Of a stretch of 64,000 nucleotides of DNA, positions 36,253-45,449 are shown in pieces. The notes beneath the pieces are model-generated. The model made no database searches and was not told the DNA's origin. It saw only the letters and a list, made by a program, of their open reading frames with translations. The position numbers and the translations under genes are program-made. The DNA lies in the NCBI RefSeq assembly GCF_001423425.1, contig NZ_LMNX01000001.1, positions 454,970 to 518,969 on the forward strand, given 5' to 3'. Source of the stretch: Rhizobium sp. Leaf306 (GTDB lineage: Bacteria > Pseudomonadota > Alphaproteobacteria > Rhizobiales > Rhizobiaceae). Every line of letters starts with the position of its first letter. Within the stretch, counting starts at the first letter, position 1.

Positions 36253-36612
36253 ATGAGCCGCCGCCTGTTCCCCTTGACCGCCGTTCTCGCGGTAGCGCTT
36301 TCTGCATGCACCACTGTCAGCGTTGCCAGCAGCCCGATCAACACCTACTGGACCGGCCGTTCGGCTGGTGAGTTCTTCGCCAAGTTCAGCCCACCCTTGA
36401 GCGATGTCGATAGCGGCAGCTCGACGATCTACAACTGGCGCGGCGGCTATACCCGCATCAAGCTTGCAAACGGCAAATCGGTAAGCGTTAGCTGCTCGGC
36501 CAAGGTTACTGTTTCCGAAAGCTACACGATCCGCGACATCACCATCACCGCAGATCGTCCCGGCTCCACTGGCCCAAGCTATTGCGAAGAACTGCTGCTG
36601 CCGAAGAAGTAA
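36253..36612 (+). CDS. Small predicted lipoprotein, unknown function
   Basis: 119 residues. Signal MSRRLFPLTAVLAVALSAC with a lipobox (ALSAC, Cys19) predicts lipidation. The mature part has NTYWTGRSAGEFFAKFSPPL, a Tyr/Trp-containing strand region (STIYNWRGGY) and two later Cys that might pair. ATG 36253 is chosen because the signal peptide begins there. No family recognised. It converges on the capsule gene at 36649, separated by a strong hairpin. Confidence 0.78.
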   Translation: MSRRLFPLTAVLAVALSACTTVSVASSPINTYWTGRSAGEFFAKFSPPLSDVDSGSSTIYNWRGGYTRIKLANGKSVSVSCSAKVTVSESYTIRDITITADRPGSTGPSYCEELLLPKK

Positions 36613-36618
36613 ATGGAA

Positions 36619-36647
36619 CGGGCATCGCCGTCACTCGGCGATGCCCG
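36619..36647. terminator. Bidirectional hairpin terminator
   Basis: Perfect 12-bp stem CGGGCATCGCCG/CGGCGATGCCCG with a 5-base loop, exactly between the stops of the convergent lipoprotein gene (36612) and capsule gene (36649). T-runs are weak on both sides. Confidence 0.65.
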
Positions 36648-36648
36648 C

Positions 36649-37977
36649 TCAACGGCTCTCCCCATCGAGGGGATAGAGGATCCGTCCGAGGCGTCTCAGC
36701 CACGGATTGGATAGCTCGCGGAAGAACAGGATCGGGTTCCGGCGGAAATCGCGCGCATCCTGCTCGGACCCCGCCAGTTTGATCAACCAAGCAATCGGCA
36801 CGGTCAGCAGATGCCGCCAGCCGAACAGGCCATAGGCGCCCCGCATCGCGAAGCCCGGCCGCGCCGGCATCGGCACTTCCCTGATTTGAGTTTCCGGCAT
36901 GCCCTTTTCGCGCCACTGGAGCGCCAGCGCCAGACAGGTTTCGAAATCGATCTGGGTTCCATCGACCGGATTGAAATAGCGCGGATAGAAAAGATAGGCC
37001 GCGGCGAACAGCTGTTCGATAGTAAGCCTGCGGCCCCGCCGCGGGTTCGGCTGCCGATCGTCGGTCAGGCCCCACCCGGCATAGAACGGACATCCAGCCA
37101 CCGTCACGGGAAGGCCCCGCAGCAGCGCTTCGAAGCCTGCGAGCGACGTGATGGCGTAGACATGATCGGCGCGCGCGAGAAGCTCCGGGAGCGACACCGG
37201 CGCGGTGACAATTGTTGCGAGATCGGTGACGTCGGACGGATCGGACCGCTGCGCCCGGACACCGTTCAGAACATCGGGATGCGGCTTGTAAAGGATTTCG
37301 GCATCCGGGTTTTCCGTGGCTGCCAACCGCACGAGGTCGTTGTTGGTAAACGGACGATCGCAACCGAAGCGGATCGACGCGTCGTCCTCCACCTGGCCGA
37401 TAACAAGGATGCGGCGTTGCGCCTGCACCACAGCATCGGCCGGTACCGCTTTTCCCGCCAGGACATCTGCTCCTGCGCCTTGTCGGGCAGCGGAATTGTA
37501 TTTGCTGAGGCCGGACCGGAGCAGAAGATCGATGCCGGCCCTTGCCCGCTCCATCAGATCAGGGTCGGCATCGAAATCATAGCTGTTCAGGATACCTTCG
37601 AGATCGGAGGGCTGGCGGCTATCGAAATAGGGCGTGCGGCTATCAAGTGTGAGCGAGAACGGCAGGCTCTTGCTGGCATTGCCGACCAGCGAGCGGATAA
37701 ACCCGTCTTCCAGAAACACGACCGGGATATGGTTGGAATGCGCGAATTCCAGGATGGCATCCGAGACATTCCGGCTCCAGACCAGCAGGGTCGCGCCGGG
37801 TGTTGCGAGGATTAAGTCCTGCCAGTCTCGAACAAACGTGAGATCGCTCAGGTAAAGCGGCAGATACTGAAAGCTCGAATGCGGAAAATAGGCCTCCAGC
37901 ATCCCCCGCTTCCAGCGGCGGATATGCACCGCAAACACGTGTCGTCCGTCAAGACCCGGCACTCCAGCGGCAATCAT
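36649..37977 (-). CDS. Capsule polysaccharide biosynthesis protein (KpsC/KpsS-like, Kdo-transferase family)
   Basis: 442 residues from ATG 37977, or 468 from GTG 38055; AAGGAAG upstream favours 37977. Hallmarks of the Capsule_synth family are VFLEDGFIRS, SLTLDSRTPYFDSR, ILYKPHPDV, ITSLAGFEALLRGLPVTV and CPFYAGWGLTDD. In group 2 capsules KpsC and KpsS build the Kdo linker on lysophosphatidylglycerol. KpsC is two such units in tandem; this protein is a single unit, as in rhizobial RkpJ-like proteins. It is separated from kpsM by about 450 bp but on the same strand. Confidence 0.83.
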   Translation of the reverse strand: MIAAGVPGLDGRHVFAVHIRRWKRGMLEAYFPHSSFQYLPLYLSDLTFVRDWQDLILATPGATLLVWSRNVSDAILEFAHSNHIPVVFLEDGFIRSLVGNASKSLPFSLTLDSRTPYFDSRQPSDLEGILNSYDFDADPDLMERARAGIDLLLRSGLSKYNSAARQGAGADVLAGKAVPADAVVQAQRRILVIGQVEDDASIRFGCDRPFTNNDLVRLAATENPDAEILYKPHPDVLNGVRAQRSDPSDVTDLATIVTAPVSLPELLARADHVYAITSLAGFEALLRGLPVTVAGCPFYAGWGLTDDRQPNPRRGRRLTIEQLFAAAYLFYPRYFNPVDGTQIDFETCLALALQWREKGMPETQIREVPMPARPGFAMRGAYGLFGWRHLLTVPIAWLIKLAGSEQDARDFRRNPILFFRELSNPWLRRLGRILYPLDGESR

Positions 37978-38430
37978 CCTCGACTGTCTTCCTTGTTCAA
38001 GCCTGTTTGTATCGGCGACATCGGAGGTTTTACGGCAATGGCGGGCGTCCGTCACGTGATTGCTAGGGAGACCTGAAACCGCTTCCGCAGCGCGGTCAAA
38101 AGCGGGGCAGGTTCTGAGATAAAAGCGCTGGCGACTGGAGTGTCAAGCGACAGCGCTGACCACATGGACGCAGCGGCTGCGATCGTTTTCGCCGAAACAC
38201 GGGAAGGTGACGACGACGCCGAGGCGTGGACTTCATCCTCTCAAGCTTCGATAGCGGGGTGACGGTTGCCAGATAAGACGTTCTCACGTCCCACGCCCTC
38301 AAAGCGACTATGAATACATAGTTAAAAGTGCGATCGCGAGCAATTCCGGAGGGTTTAGGGGCAAACTACAATCTGCCTGCCGTGATATTCTTGCATCGCC
38401 AGTAAAGCGATCCCGGGAAAATCGTACGCG
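37978..38430. other. Gene-free stretch between kpsM and the kpsC/S-like gene
   Basis: About 450 bp (375 bp if the upstream GTG start is used). No open frame with a ribosome site or family-like content. Base composition falls from GC-rich to mixed toward 38430. It may hold a promoter for the kpsC/S-like gene; no element could be named. Confidence 0.5.
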
Positions 38431-39225
38431 TTATTGATGGATACGCATATCCCGAAGCGCGCGCTCAAGAGCCAGTCCCAAGAGCAGAACAGCGCAGGTC
38501 CACCCGATGATGTAGGGAACCGACAGGAGGTGGGTCGGATACGTCGGGTAAAAGCCCAACCTAAACAAAGCTACAAAATGCATGATCGGGTTGTAGGCGA
38601 GGATCTCCTTCACCTGCGGGGCCATGTATTCCGGAATAAAGAATACGGCGCTGAAGAAGATCTGGACACGCGAGATCATGGACCACGCGAATTTCCAGAG
38701 AGGAAAAAGAGCGATCAGGAAAGAATTGACGAGCCCCACACCGAAAGAAAAAAGCGCAATCATTATGCCGAATTCTACGATCGCACGGAAATCGTATGGA
38801 ATAGCGAACTTCGAGAGCCCGAACGCTGCAATCATAGCGAAGAATAAGATAAACATGATCGAGAACGATAAAAACTCGACGAACGTTCGGGCGATTGAAT
38901 AATCGATTGCCTCTATATACGGAATTGTCGTCACAGATTTCGCGGAGGCTATCGCCGAAGCCGCACGAATACTCATGGTTCTAAAGAATAGAACCGGAAA
39001 AATTCCAGTGGTGATGAAGAGCAGAAGACTGTCGCCGATCAGTAGTCCTCGATGCATAAAGGTGAAGATCACCCAATGCACGAGAATGAACACAAGTGCC
39101 TCCAAAAGATCAAAAAGCTGCATGAACGCATGCTTGCTATTTCGCAGCCGGACTTCGCGGATGGTGAGGGCCGTGACGACCCGCACCTGACGCTGCAGGC
39201 CCAGCGCAACCGTGTTGACCAGCAT
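38431..39225 (-). CDS. kpsM: Capsule export ABC permease (KpsM/ABC-2 type)
   Basis: 264 residues with six predicted spans. The N-terminal VVTALTIREVRLRNSKHAFM is the amphipathic start of KpsM-type permeases; the C-terminal AYNPIMHFVALFRLGFYPTYP is the conserved NPxxH segment before the last span. It exports polysaccharide across the inner membrane with a KpsT-type ATPase. The ATG at 39225 lies 1 base after the kpsE stop. Its presumed ATPase is not adjacent but 6 kb away on the other strand (45450-46169). Confidence 0.9.
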   Translation of the reverse strand: MLVNTVALGLQRQVRVVTALTIREVRLRNSKHAFMQLFDLLEALVFILVHWVIFTFMHRGLLIGDSLLLFITTGIFPVLFFRTMSIRAASAIASAKSVTTIPYIEAIDYSIARTFVEFLSFSIMFILFFAMIAAFGLSKFAIPYDFRAIVEFGIMIALFSFGVGLVNSFLIALFPLWKFAWSMISRVQIFFSAVFFIPEYMAPQVKEILAYNPIMHFVALFRLGFYPTYPTHLLSVPYIIGWTCAVLLLGLALERALRDMRIHQ

Positions 39226-39226
39226 A

Positions 39227-40507
39227 TCAGACGTGATCCCTGATACTGTAGTAAACTAGCGTCAACACAACCCAGATGCCACAGGCTGAGAGGAAGACAA
39301 GGAAGGTATCGAAGAATACCTTCGGATAGGATGCAACCTCAGGCAACCCCGGCTGCACATAGGTCGCAAGATAGATCTGGTTGTGGCTCGCTTGTGCTCT
39401 AGCCGATTCGTAGTTCGTAAGAGCCGACTGATAGAGTTTTGTTGCGATCTCGACATCCGTTTGGATTTGGTCGTAGCGTGTCAGCACCTGTGCATTGATC
39501 ATTTCGCTGCCGCCACTTCCACCCTGCATGTTGCTGCCGACCTGGTCCTGAAGCTGTGCGACCTGCTCCTTGGTCGCGTTGATCTGGTTCCTCATCACAG
39601 ACAGACGTGGCGACTTCGGGTCCATATATTGCGTCAAACTGTCGTACTGCGCCTGCAGGCTGGCGAGTTCGCTGCGCAGCTTCAAGTTCAGCTGAAGCCG
39701 ACCGTCGGCCTCCTTGCGCGCATCGATCGACTTTTGGGTCGTGCGCAACTCTGTCTCTTCGCGACGAACATCCTTCAGGCGCGACTCGGCACGGGCCATC
39801 TCCGTATGCGCAAAATCCATCTGGCTCTTGCGGGCTTCGTCAGAAATCTGGTTGACCAGCCTCTCGCAAAGAACCTTAATCGCGTTGGCGATCTTTCGGG
39901 CGTCGGCTGGCGTGAACGCCGAGACTTCCACGACGTTGATACCGGTCGTGATATCGTAATTCGTATGGATCGACGAATTCCAATATTTGACGAGCGTTTC
40001 CAGCGAAGCCGCAGGATCAAGTCGGCTCATGTAATCAACGGCACCGCTGGAATATATCTGTCGAAGTCCGACAGCTTCCTCGAGCGCGACGACCGCATCG
40101 CGGCTGCCCACGTAGTCAGACACGATATAGCTGTTCGACATGATTAGCAGAGAGTCAGCCGACGACGAGCCCGCCCCCGCGCCAAGGTTTGGCCGCACGG
40201 AAAAGCGAAATTCCGAAACATACTGGGGCGCCGCAAAGAACGCGTAATAGACACCGGCGATGATCGTTGGGATAATTACGGCGATCAGGAAGAAAATCCA
40301 TTTACCCCAGGTCTTGAGTCCGCCCTCCGAGGGCGCTCCGCGAACCTTGTAGGTAACTACGCTCTTCTGGCTGGGCGGAACTAAAGTGGGCTTCAGATCG
40401 GGGGTTCTTGCCGGAAGGTTGGCTGAAGACGGCTGCCGGCGGGCAAGGCCTGTCCCTCCAGGACGCACCTCATCCAGCCGCCTGAGCAGTGAGCCGTCTG
40501 ACTTCAT
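39227..40507 (-). CDS. kpsE: Capsule export inner-membrane/periplasmic adaptor (KpsE-like)
   Basis: 426 residues. Pro-rich cytoplasmic N-terminus, TM1 at about 66-92 (WGKWIFFLIAVIIPTIIAGV), then PQYVSEFRFSVRP, which is typical of KpsE/BexC. A long coiled coil spans about 205-315 and a second span is near 398-420. It links the inner-membrane exporter to the outer-membrane KpsD. The ATG at 40507 is preceded by AAAGGG; a TTG at 40525 is the only longer option. Confidence 0.9.
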   Translation of the reverse strand: MKSDGSLLRRLDEVRPGGTGLARRQPSSANLPARTPDLKPTLVPPSQKSVVTYKVRGAPSEGGLKTWGKWIFFLIAVIIPTIIAGVYYAFFAAPQYVSEFRFSVRPNLGAGAGSSSADSLLIMSNSYIVSDYVGSRDAVVALEEAVGLRQIYSSGAVDYMSRLDPAASLETLVKYWNSSIHTNYDITTGINVVEVSAFTPADARKIANAIKVLCERLVNQISDEARKSQMDFAHTEMARAESRLKDVRREETELRTTQKSIDARKEADGRLQLNLKLRSELASLQAQYDSLTQYMDPKSPRLSVMRNQINATKEQVAQLQDQVGSNMQGGSGGSEMINAQVLTRYDQIQTDVEIATKLYQSALTNYESARAQASHNQIYLATYVQPGLPEVASYPKVFFDTFLVFLSACGIWVVLTLVYYSIRDHV

Positions 40508-40663
40508 CCGATCGCCCTTTGTCAAATATGTTTGCTATGAAAAGTAACATAACGAAATGTCAGTCACCAAACAACCCAGCGCTCCACGTCTCGACCAGAA
40601 ACGGGATCGTGAGCGCGTGTTAAACAGCGATATCGGCTTTTCGAAGGCTTAAAAGCGCTCGGC

Positions 40664-41821
40664 TTACAATCCGTTCACAGTCGAGGCTACACCCGCGCCC
40701 TGCGTGACAGGGGAAACAGTCGTGCTGACTAGGGTAGAGAACTTACGAAGCTCCGCAAGCGATGAGTTGGCAATATAAACCAGATCGCCGTTATTGACCT
40801 TGAAGCTCTTGAGGACGAAGAAGCCGCTCGGGTCCTTCAGATCGATCTGGTAGATGACGTTGACTGTTCCATCCGAATGCATGGCGCGCGCCGACGGATT
40901 GAAGCGACGAACCTCCGCGAGAGGTTCTCGACGATAGATGAAGATCCCCTTTGCGTTGGCGCGTTCATCGTTGAGACCACCTACCTTCGCGAGAGCCTGA
41001 TTAAGGAAGAGCTGCGACTGGTCGAACGGCACGGATGCGTTGGCTGTCGCGGCGCCGAACACCGTGAAACTGCGCGGCTGACGGATCAAAGCGATGACGT
41101 CGTTAGCCTGCACATAGATGTTCTCGCGCGGGCTGGAGATCAATTTCTCCATCGGCATCGTCTCTGTCCGCATACCGCGCGAGATCTGGACAGCCAGCTG
41201 ATGCGATTCCATGCGAGGTCCGCCGGCAGCGGCGATGACGTCCAGAAGACGTCCGCCGCCCGCGGTCAACGGAATTCGCCCGCTGGAGGCAACTTCGCCT
41301 GTCACAGTCACAGCGTTCGCATTGTTCTTTGCGACGTTGACGAGCACTTGTGGCTCGACTGCCATGCCGGAAAGAGCCTTCTCAATATCGGCCTTGACTT
41401 GCTGAGGGCTGCGTCCAGCGGCGCGGATCGTGCCGGCATAGGGAACGACAATCATACCGCTTTCAGAAACAGGCTGCTCAGGAATCTGTGCACCACCCTG
41501 CCGTCCTGCGCCTGCGGAGAACAGGCCGTTCTCAGACGCTTCCCAAATCGCGACGGTGACGACGTCGCCGACGCCGATAAGGGATGTACTCGCGCGGCCG
41601 GAGTTACCAAAGGCAACTGACAACGGCTTCTCATCAGAAACGGAAAGAAGATCGGCAACTCGCTGCGTGACATTGATCAGAACGTAGGGTGCTTCGACAG
41701 AACTTGAACCCGATTCGATCTGACCAGCACTCGGGCCGGAGCTCGGAATAACGGAACATGACGTTGCAAATGAGCAAAGGGCTACCGCCGATGCGGCCAA
41801 AAGTCGTCTATGGGACTGCAT
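40664..41821 (-). CDS. kpsD: Outer-membrane polysaccharide export lipoprotein (KpsD/Wza-like)
   Basis: 385 residues. Lipoprotein signal with Cys22 (FATSC). Poly_export domain from about 80 (LIGVGDVVTVAIWEASENG, then MIVVPYAGTIRAAGRSPQQV), followed by SLBB-like repeats (VTVTGEVASSGRIPLTAGG; SFTVFGAATANASVPF). Forms the outer-membrane channel for capsule. Gene order D-E-M on the minus strand, with 156 bp to kpsE. Confidence 0.9.
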   Translation of the reverse strand: MQSHRRLLAASAVALCSFATSCSVIPSSGPSAGQIESGSSSVEAPYVLINVTQRVADLLSVSDEKPLSVAFGNSGRASTSLIGVGDVVTVAIWEASENGLFSAGAGRQGGAQIPEQPVSESGMIVVPYAGTIRAAGRSPQQVKADIEKALSGMAVEPQVLVNVAKNNANAVTVTGEVASSGRIPLTAGGGRLLDVIAAAGGPRMESHQLAVQISRGMRTETMPMEKLISSPRENIYVQANDVIALIRQPRSFTVFGAATANASVPFDQSQLFLNQALAKVGGLNDERANAKGIFIYRREPLAEVRRFNPSARAMHSDGTVNVIYQIDLKDPSGFFVLKSFKVNNGDLVYIANSSLAELRKFSTLVSTTVSPVTQGAGVASTVNGL

Positions 41822-41971
41822 TCACTTTTACTCTTCGCAATGGCTGCAACACTCCCCTGAGGAGCGCCAGCATCAGTAAACTACCGAGCAATCTTGTTCA
41901 ACTGCGAATCCGGATATGAAACAGATTTGCAGAGGTATTTCCTTGTAAAAGGATTGGCTTAACAATTTCTT

Positions 41972-43012
41972 CTAAAGTGGAATCTGGGACAGAATCGCAG
42001 GGGGTATCTCCCACTCTGCTTCACTGAGATCCACGTGCTTCCTCAACGGAAAAGCGTCAAAAAGACCAGTGGAATCATAGCTGAGAGGTTCCCAGTTTTC
42101 GTCAAGAAAGCGAATCACATTCTCCCAATCCGTGTGGTGATCGAGCGGCTGAAGATAGCTTAAAACGGTGTCGCGGTCGGCGCCGCTGTAAAAGTCCTTC
42201 ATCCGGTGATCGATCGGCTGGCTGCCATCGATCGCGAGCGATCCGGACTCGCCGCCATAGGTCGCAAACCAAGCACACGGTATACCGTAGGTCTCGGCAA
42301 TCACGAGACCATGCAAACTTGTGGACAGGATCCGCCGACAGGCAAGAATTTCCTCCGTTTTCGATCGGAGCCCGTCAATAGTCGCTGGTGTGTAAGTGTT
42401 GATGATATGCACGCGCTCCGCCAGGTGCGGCGGAATTTGGTACCGCGCAATCGCCGCTTTTACCAGCGCGTTGGCATTTGGTGCTTCGAGTTCGGATATG
42501 TGGACGATTACGCCGAGATCCCATTTCTTCACGTTTGGATCCGGAAAGATTTTGGGTAGGAACCAGACGGGATCACCGTAGGCTTCTGGTACGACAATAC
42601 CCTTTGCGCGGAGCGCTGCGGCGGTTCTGCGGCCGCGCACCGCGTGGACGACAAGTTCGGTGTCATCTGGAATCTGGTAACCGACAAGGCCGCCCGTGCG
42701 ATCGCGCTGCATGTCAAATCCGGTACCCCAGAGATGCACCTTGCCGAAATGCAGGGCATGTCCGATCGTACCGACAGCAGCCAGGCGCTCCTTCTTGGCA
42801 CTGAAAGGTGCTCTGAGAATTGGCAGCCGAGACATGGCTGCAACGACGACTGCACTCAAGGCATCGCCGAGGTTTGCGTCGTAATGCGTGTCCGTTGTCC
42901 AGACCCAGGTGAACCTGAGCGAGCGCGGACGGCCGAGCCTTGGCCGTGTCACAGCTCCGCTGGCGGGATTTTTTTCACGGCTGAGAAACCGCTTTGCGGC
43001 ACTGAGTGGCAT
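41972..43012 (-). CDS. Polysaccharide pyruvyl-transferase family protein (copy 1)
   Basis: 346 residues. Shares with the two paralogues the blocks LGDALSAVVVAAMS, RLAAVGTIGHALHFGKVHLWGTG, EAYGDPVWFLPK, LGVIVHISEL and RILSTSLHGLVIAETYGIPC. The SLHG/ AE.Y motif and GDP.W.LP are typical of the PS_pyruv_trans fold, which adds pyruvate ketals to sugars or, in some members, transfers sugars. A basic N-terminal extension of 30 residues is unique to this copy. It lies 11 bp after copy 2 and upstream of kpsD on the same strand, probably one operon. Confidence 0.82.
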   Translation of the reverse strand: MPLSAAKRFLSREKNPASGAVTRPRLGRPRSLRFTWVWTTDTHYDANLGDALSAVVVAAMSRLPILRAPFSAKKERLAAVGTIGHALHFGKVHLWGTGFDMQRDRTGGLVGYQIPDDTELVVHAVRGRRTAAALRAKGIVVPEAYGDPVWFLPKIFPDPNVKKWDLGVIVHISELEAPNANALVKAAIARYQIPPHLAERVHIINTYTPATIDGLRSKTEEILACRRILSTSLHGLVIAETYGIPCAWFATYGGESGSLAIDGSQPIDHRMKDFYSGADRDTVLSYLQPLDHHTDWENVIRFLDENWEPLSYDSTGLFDAFPLRKHVDLSEAEWEIPPAILSQIPL

Positions 43013-43023
43013 GGAGCTCTCGC

Positions 43024-44094
43024 TTACCGAAAGTGGGAAATGACGCGTTTAAAAAGCGAGGAACCGACGTTCGTCGATGGCTCCGGCTTTGGCGGGATCA
43101 TCCGGCTCAATGAGGGATGATCGAACGCACTTCCTGTCGGCCCCTTACTCATAGGCGCGACCTGAAGCGGAAACGCTTCAATGAGTGCATCTTCATCAAG
43201 CGTCTTCGGGAACCAGACGCTGTCGATCGCGCGGATCAACTCACCCCAGTCCGTAGGCTTGGAACGGGGCTGATACCAGACATCCAAAGCCGTTTGACCG
43301 AGCCCCCTGTAGAGATCGTTGAAACGCAGATCGATCACATCCGGCTCAGAAAAATCGATTTTTCCAAGCCCAGCACGGGACGCCCGCGGGGAGAAATACA
43401 GACAGGGAATACCGTAAGATTCGGCGAAAACCATGCCGTGCAAGCTGGTCGACACGATACGCTTGCAGGACAGAATATCGTCGAGGCGCTCGCGAAGCGC
43501 GGCTGTGGTGGGAGCGGTTACGGTATTGATCAGCTTGACGGATGTCTCGTCCGCCCCGGACAACCGATAGCGAAGATACTCGCTCTTCGGCGTAGCGACG
43601 TAGTTGCGGTCAGCGAGTTCTGAAAGGTGCAGGATGACACCCAATTCAAAGCGCTTTTCCTTCGGCGCCTCGTGAAAGCGCGGCAGCAGCCACAGCGGAT
43701 CTCCGTAGATAGCCGGGCCGGCCTGATCGAGTCCGAAGACCTCGCGCGTGAAGGGGCCCCGCGTCGCATAGGTCGTTATGGTCGTATCCTGCGGGCGAGA
43801 ATAAGGAACCTTTTCCTTCGGTGCGTCGTGTGGGTTGAGATGGGGAGACGTACCAGTACCCCAGAAGGAGACATCGCCTCCCCTGAACATGTGACCTATC
43901 GTTCCGACGGCTGCCAGGCGCGTCTCACGGGATTTCGCAGCGACGTGTTTTACAGGCAGCCCCGATAGAAACGATACGATGACCGGCGACAGGGCGTCAC
44001 CGAGATTGAAATAAGACTGTTTGGCCGATTGCCCCACCCAAGACAGAGGAATGGTGCCGGTCGAGGCCACAACCTCCTTCAAACTGTTTGACAT
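43024..44094 (-). CDS. Polysaccharide pyruvyl-transferase family protein (copy 2)
   Basis: 356 residues. Blocks: YFNLGDALSPVIVSFLSGLP, RLAAVGTIGHMFRGGDVSFW, YGDPLWLLPR, LGVILHLSELAD and RIVSTSLHGMVFAESYGIPC. Very close in layout to copy 3 at 48423-49478. ATG 44094 (MSNSLKEVVAS) matches the start of copy 3 (MKTNALAQFAR), so the longer frame to 44151 is rejected. First gene of the presumed copy 2-copy 1-kpsDEM transcript; divergent from a glycosyltransferase across 170 bp. Confidence 0.83.
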   Translation of the reverse strand: MSNSLKEVVASTGTIPLSWVGQSAKQSYFNLGDALSPVIVSFLSGLPVKHVAAKSRETRLAAVGTIGHMFRGGDVSFWGTGTSPHLNPHDAPKEKVPYSRPQDTTITTYATRGPFTREVFGLDQAGPAIYGDPLWLLPRFHEAPKEKRFELGVILHLSELADRNYVATPKSEYLRYRLSGADETSVKLINTVTAPTTAALRERLDDILSCKRIVSTSLHGMVFAESYGIPCLYFSPRASRAGLGKIDFSEPDVIDLRFNDLYRGLGQTALDVWYQPRSKPTDWGELIRAIDSVWFPKTLDEDALIEAFPLQVAPMSKGPTGSAFDHPSLSRMIPPKPEPSTNVGSSLFKRVISHFR

Positions 44095-44264
44095 CTCGTC
44101 CCATTCTCGTGTTGGAAATATACGTCTAGGTCTTGCGCCAGAGTGGCGCAATCGGTCTTATCACTAGGCCTTAAAGCAAAACGCCACCGTTTTTCAATCG
44201 CCCCGCTGCCGTCACGTGCATAAACATTGCGGCACCAATCTGACAAGAGTATCAGAAGAGCCAG

Positions 44265-45449
44265 ATGTTCAAGCTGCAGATGCCACCAGTTCCGATCGAA
44301 ACCAGCCAGGTACTGTTCGATCTCTCACGGTTGTTGCGCAGCCGTAACAGGGCGTTTGCAACCGGTGTCGATCGCATCGATCTGGAGATCGCGCTCGATC
44401 TTGCGGCTCGGTTTAAAACGTCATGTTATTTTCTCTATGCCGGAGCAGCTGGCGTAACTATCTTGCGCCACGAGACTGGAATGTCCTTGCTTCGCGCCCT
44501 CGACGCGCGGTGGAACGGTAAGCAAAGCCCTAACGAACGCGCTCGAAGTACCCAGTCGTACACAGCCGAGATTGCATATGGGTCGGTCACGAGACGTGAC
44601 CGGAGAACGGTTGTCACCTCCGACACGACCTATGTCGTTGCATCGCATTCGGGACTTGGAAAAATCAAGGGGGGGATCGGTCGACTCGATCCCCTGAAGG
44701 CGATGAAGAGGGTCATCTACATTCATGACATCATCCCTTTGGAGATGCCGGAGTATCAGCGTCCGGAAACTCGCCCGGCTTTCGAAAATTATCTGGGCGA
44801 GTTAATGGATGCGCCGGTGACCATAGCATCGAACTCGCACGACACCGATACGCGCTTTCGCCAACTGGCCGGGACAAAGGGGTGGACGGTCGAGAGGTTT
44901 ATCGTCCTTAAACCGGCGCTGGTCCCAACCACGGCTGCACGGCTTCCGATCCGCACCGAAATCGAGACCTTTATCTCTCGCCAACGTTCATTTTTTACCG
45001 TCATCGGTACGATTGAACCGCGAAAAAACCATCTTTTGCTTCTGAACCTATGGCGGCAGATGCTGGAGCAGCAAGAAGACGCGCCGCATCTCTGCATCAT
45101 CGGTAAAAGAGGCTGGGAGAACGAGAACGTCTTGGATATGCTGGACAGGTGCGTGGCGATCAAAGGTAGCGTCACCGAATTCGGCGACCTTTCGGATGGA
45201 GAAGTGCAAGCCGTGATGAAAGCATCGACTGCGCTGCTGTTTCCGTCCTTTGTCGAAGGTCTTGGCATCCCACTTCTGGAAGCTGCAGCCCTTGATCTGC
45301 CCTGCATCGTTTCCGATATTCCCGTTTTTCGCGAGATCGCTCCGACAGGTACGGTGTTTCTTGATCCGCTCGATGGTCCAGGTTGGAAGCGCGAGATCAT
45401 TTCGCGGTCGCTCCCTCCTGCCCACGACATAACAAGACAGGTCGGATAG
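44265..45449 (+). CDS. Glycosyltransferase family 4
   Basis: 394 residues. N-terminal VLFDLSRLLRSRNRAFATGV with D-R-I-D is common to GT4 enzymes next to rhizobial capsule genes. IYIHDIIPLEMPEYQRP is the acceptor-domain His/Asp segment; FTVIGTIEPRKNHLLLLNLW and FPSFVEGLGIPLLEAAALDL are the donor-domain blocks with the EX7E glutamates. Preceded by AGAAGAG. Stop directly abuts the kpsT-like start (no gap), so the two are co-translated. Confidence 0.87.
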   Translation: MFKLQMPPVPIETSQVLFDLSRLLRSRNRAFATGVDRIDLEIALDLAARFKTSCYFLYAGAAGVTILRHETGMSLLRALDARWNGKQSPNERARSTQSYTAEIAYGSVTRRDRRTVVTSDTTYVVASHSGLGKIKGGIGRLDPLKAMKRVIYIHDIIPLEMPEYQRPETRPAFENYLGELMDAPVTIASNSHDTDTRFRQLAGTKGWTVERFIVLKPALVPTTAARLPIRTEIETFISRQRSFFTVIGTIEPRKNHLLLLNLWRQMLEQQEDAPHLCIIGKRGWENENVLDMLDRCVAIKGSVTEFGDLSDGEVQAVMKASTALLFPSFVEGLGIPLLEAAALDLPCIVSDIPVFREIAPTGTVFLDPLDGPGWKREIISRSLPPAHDITRQVG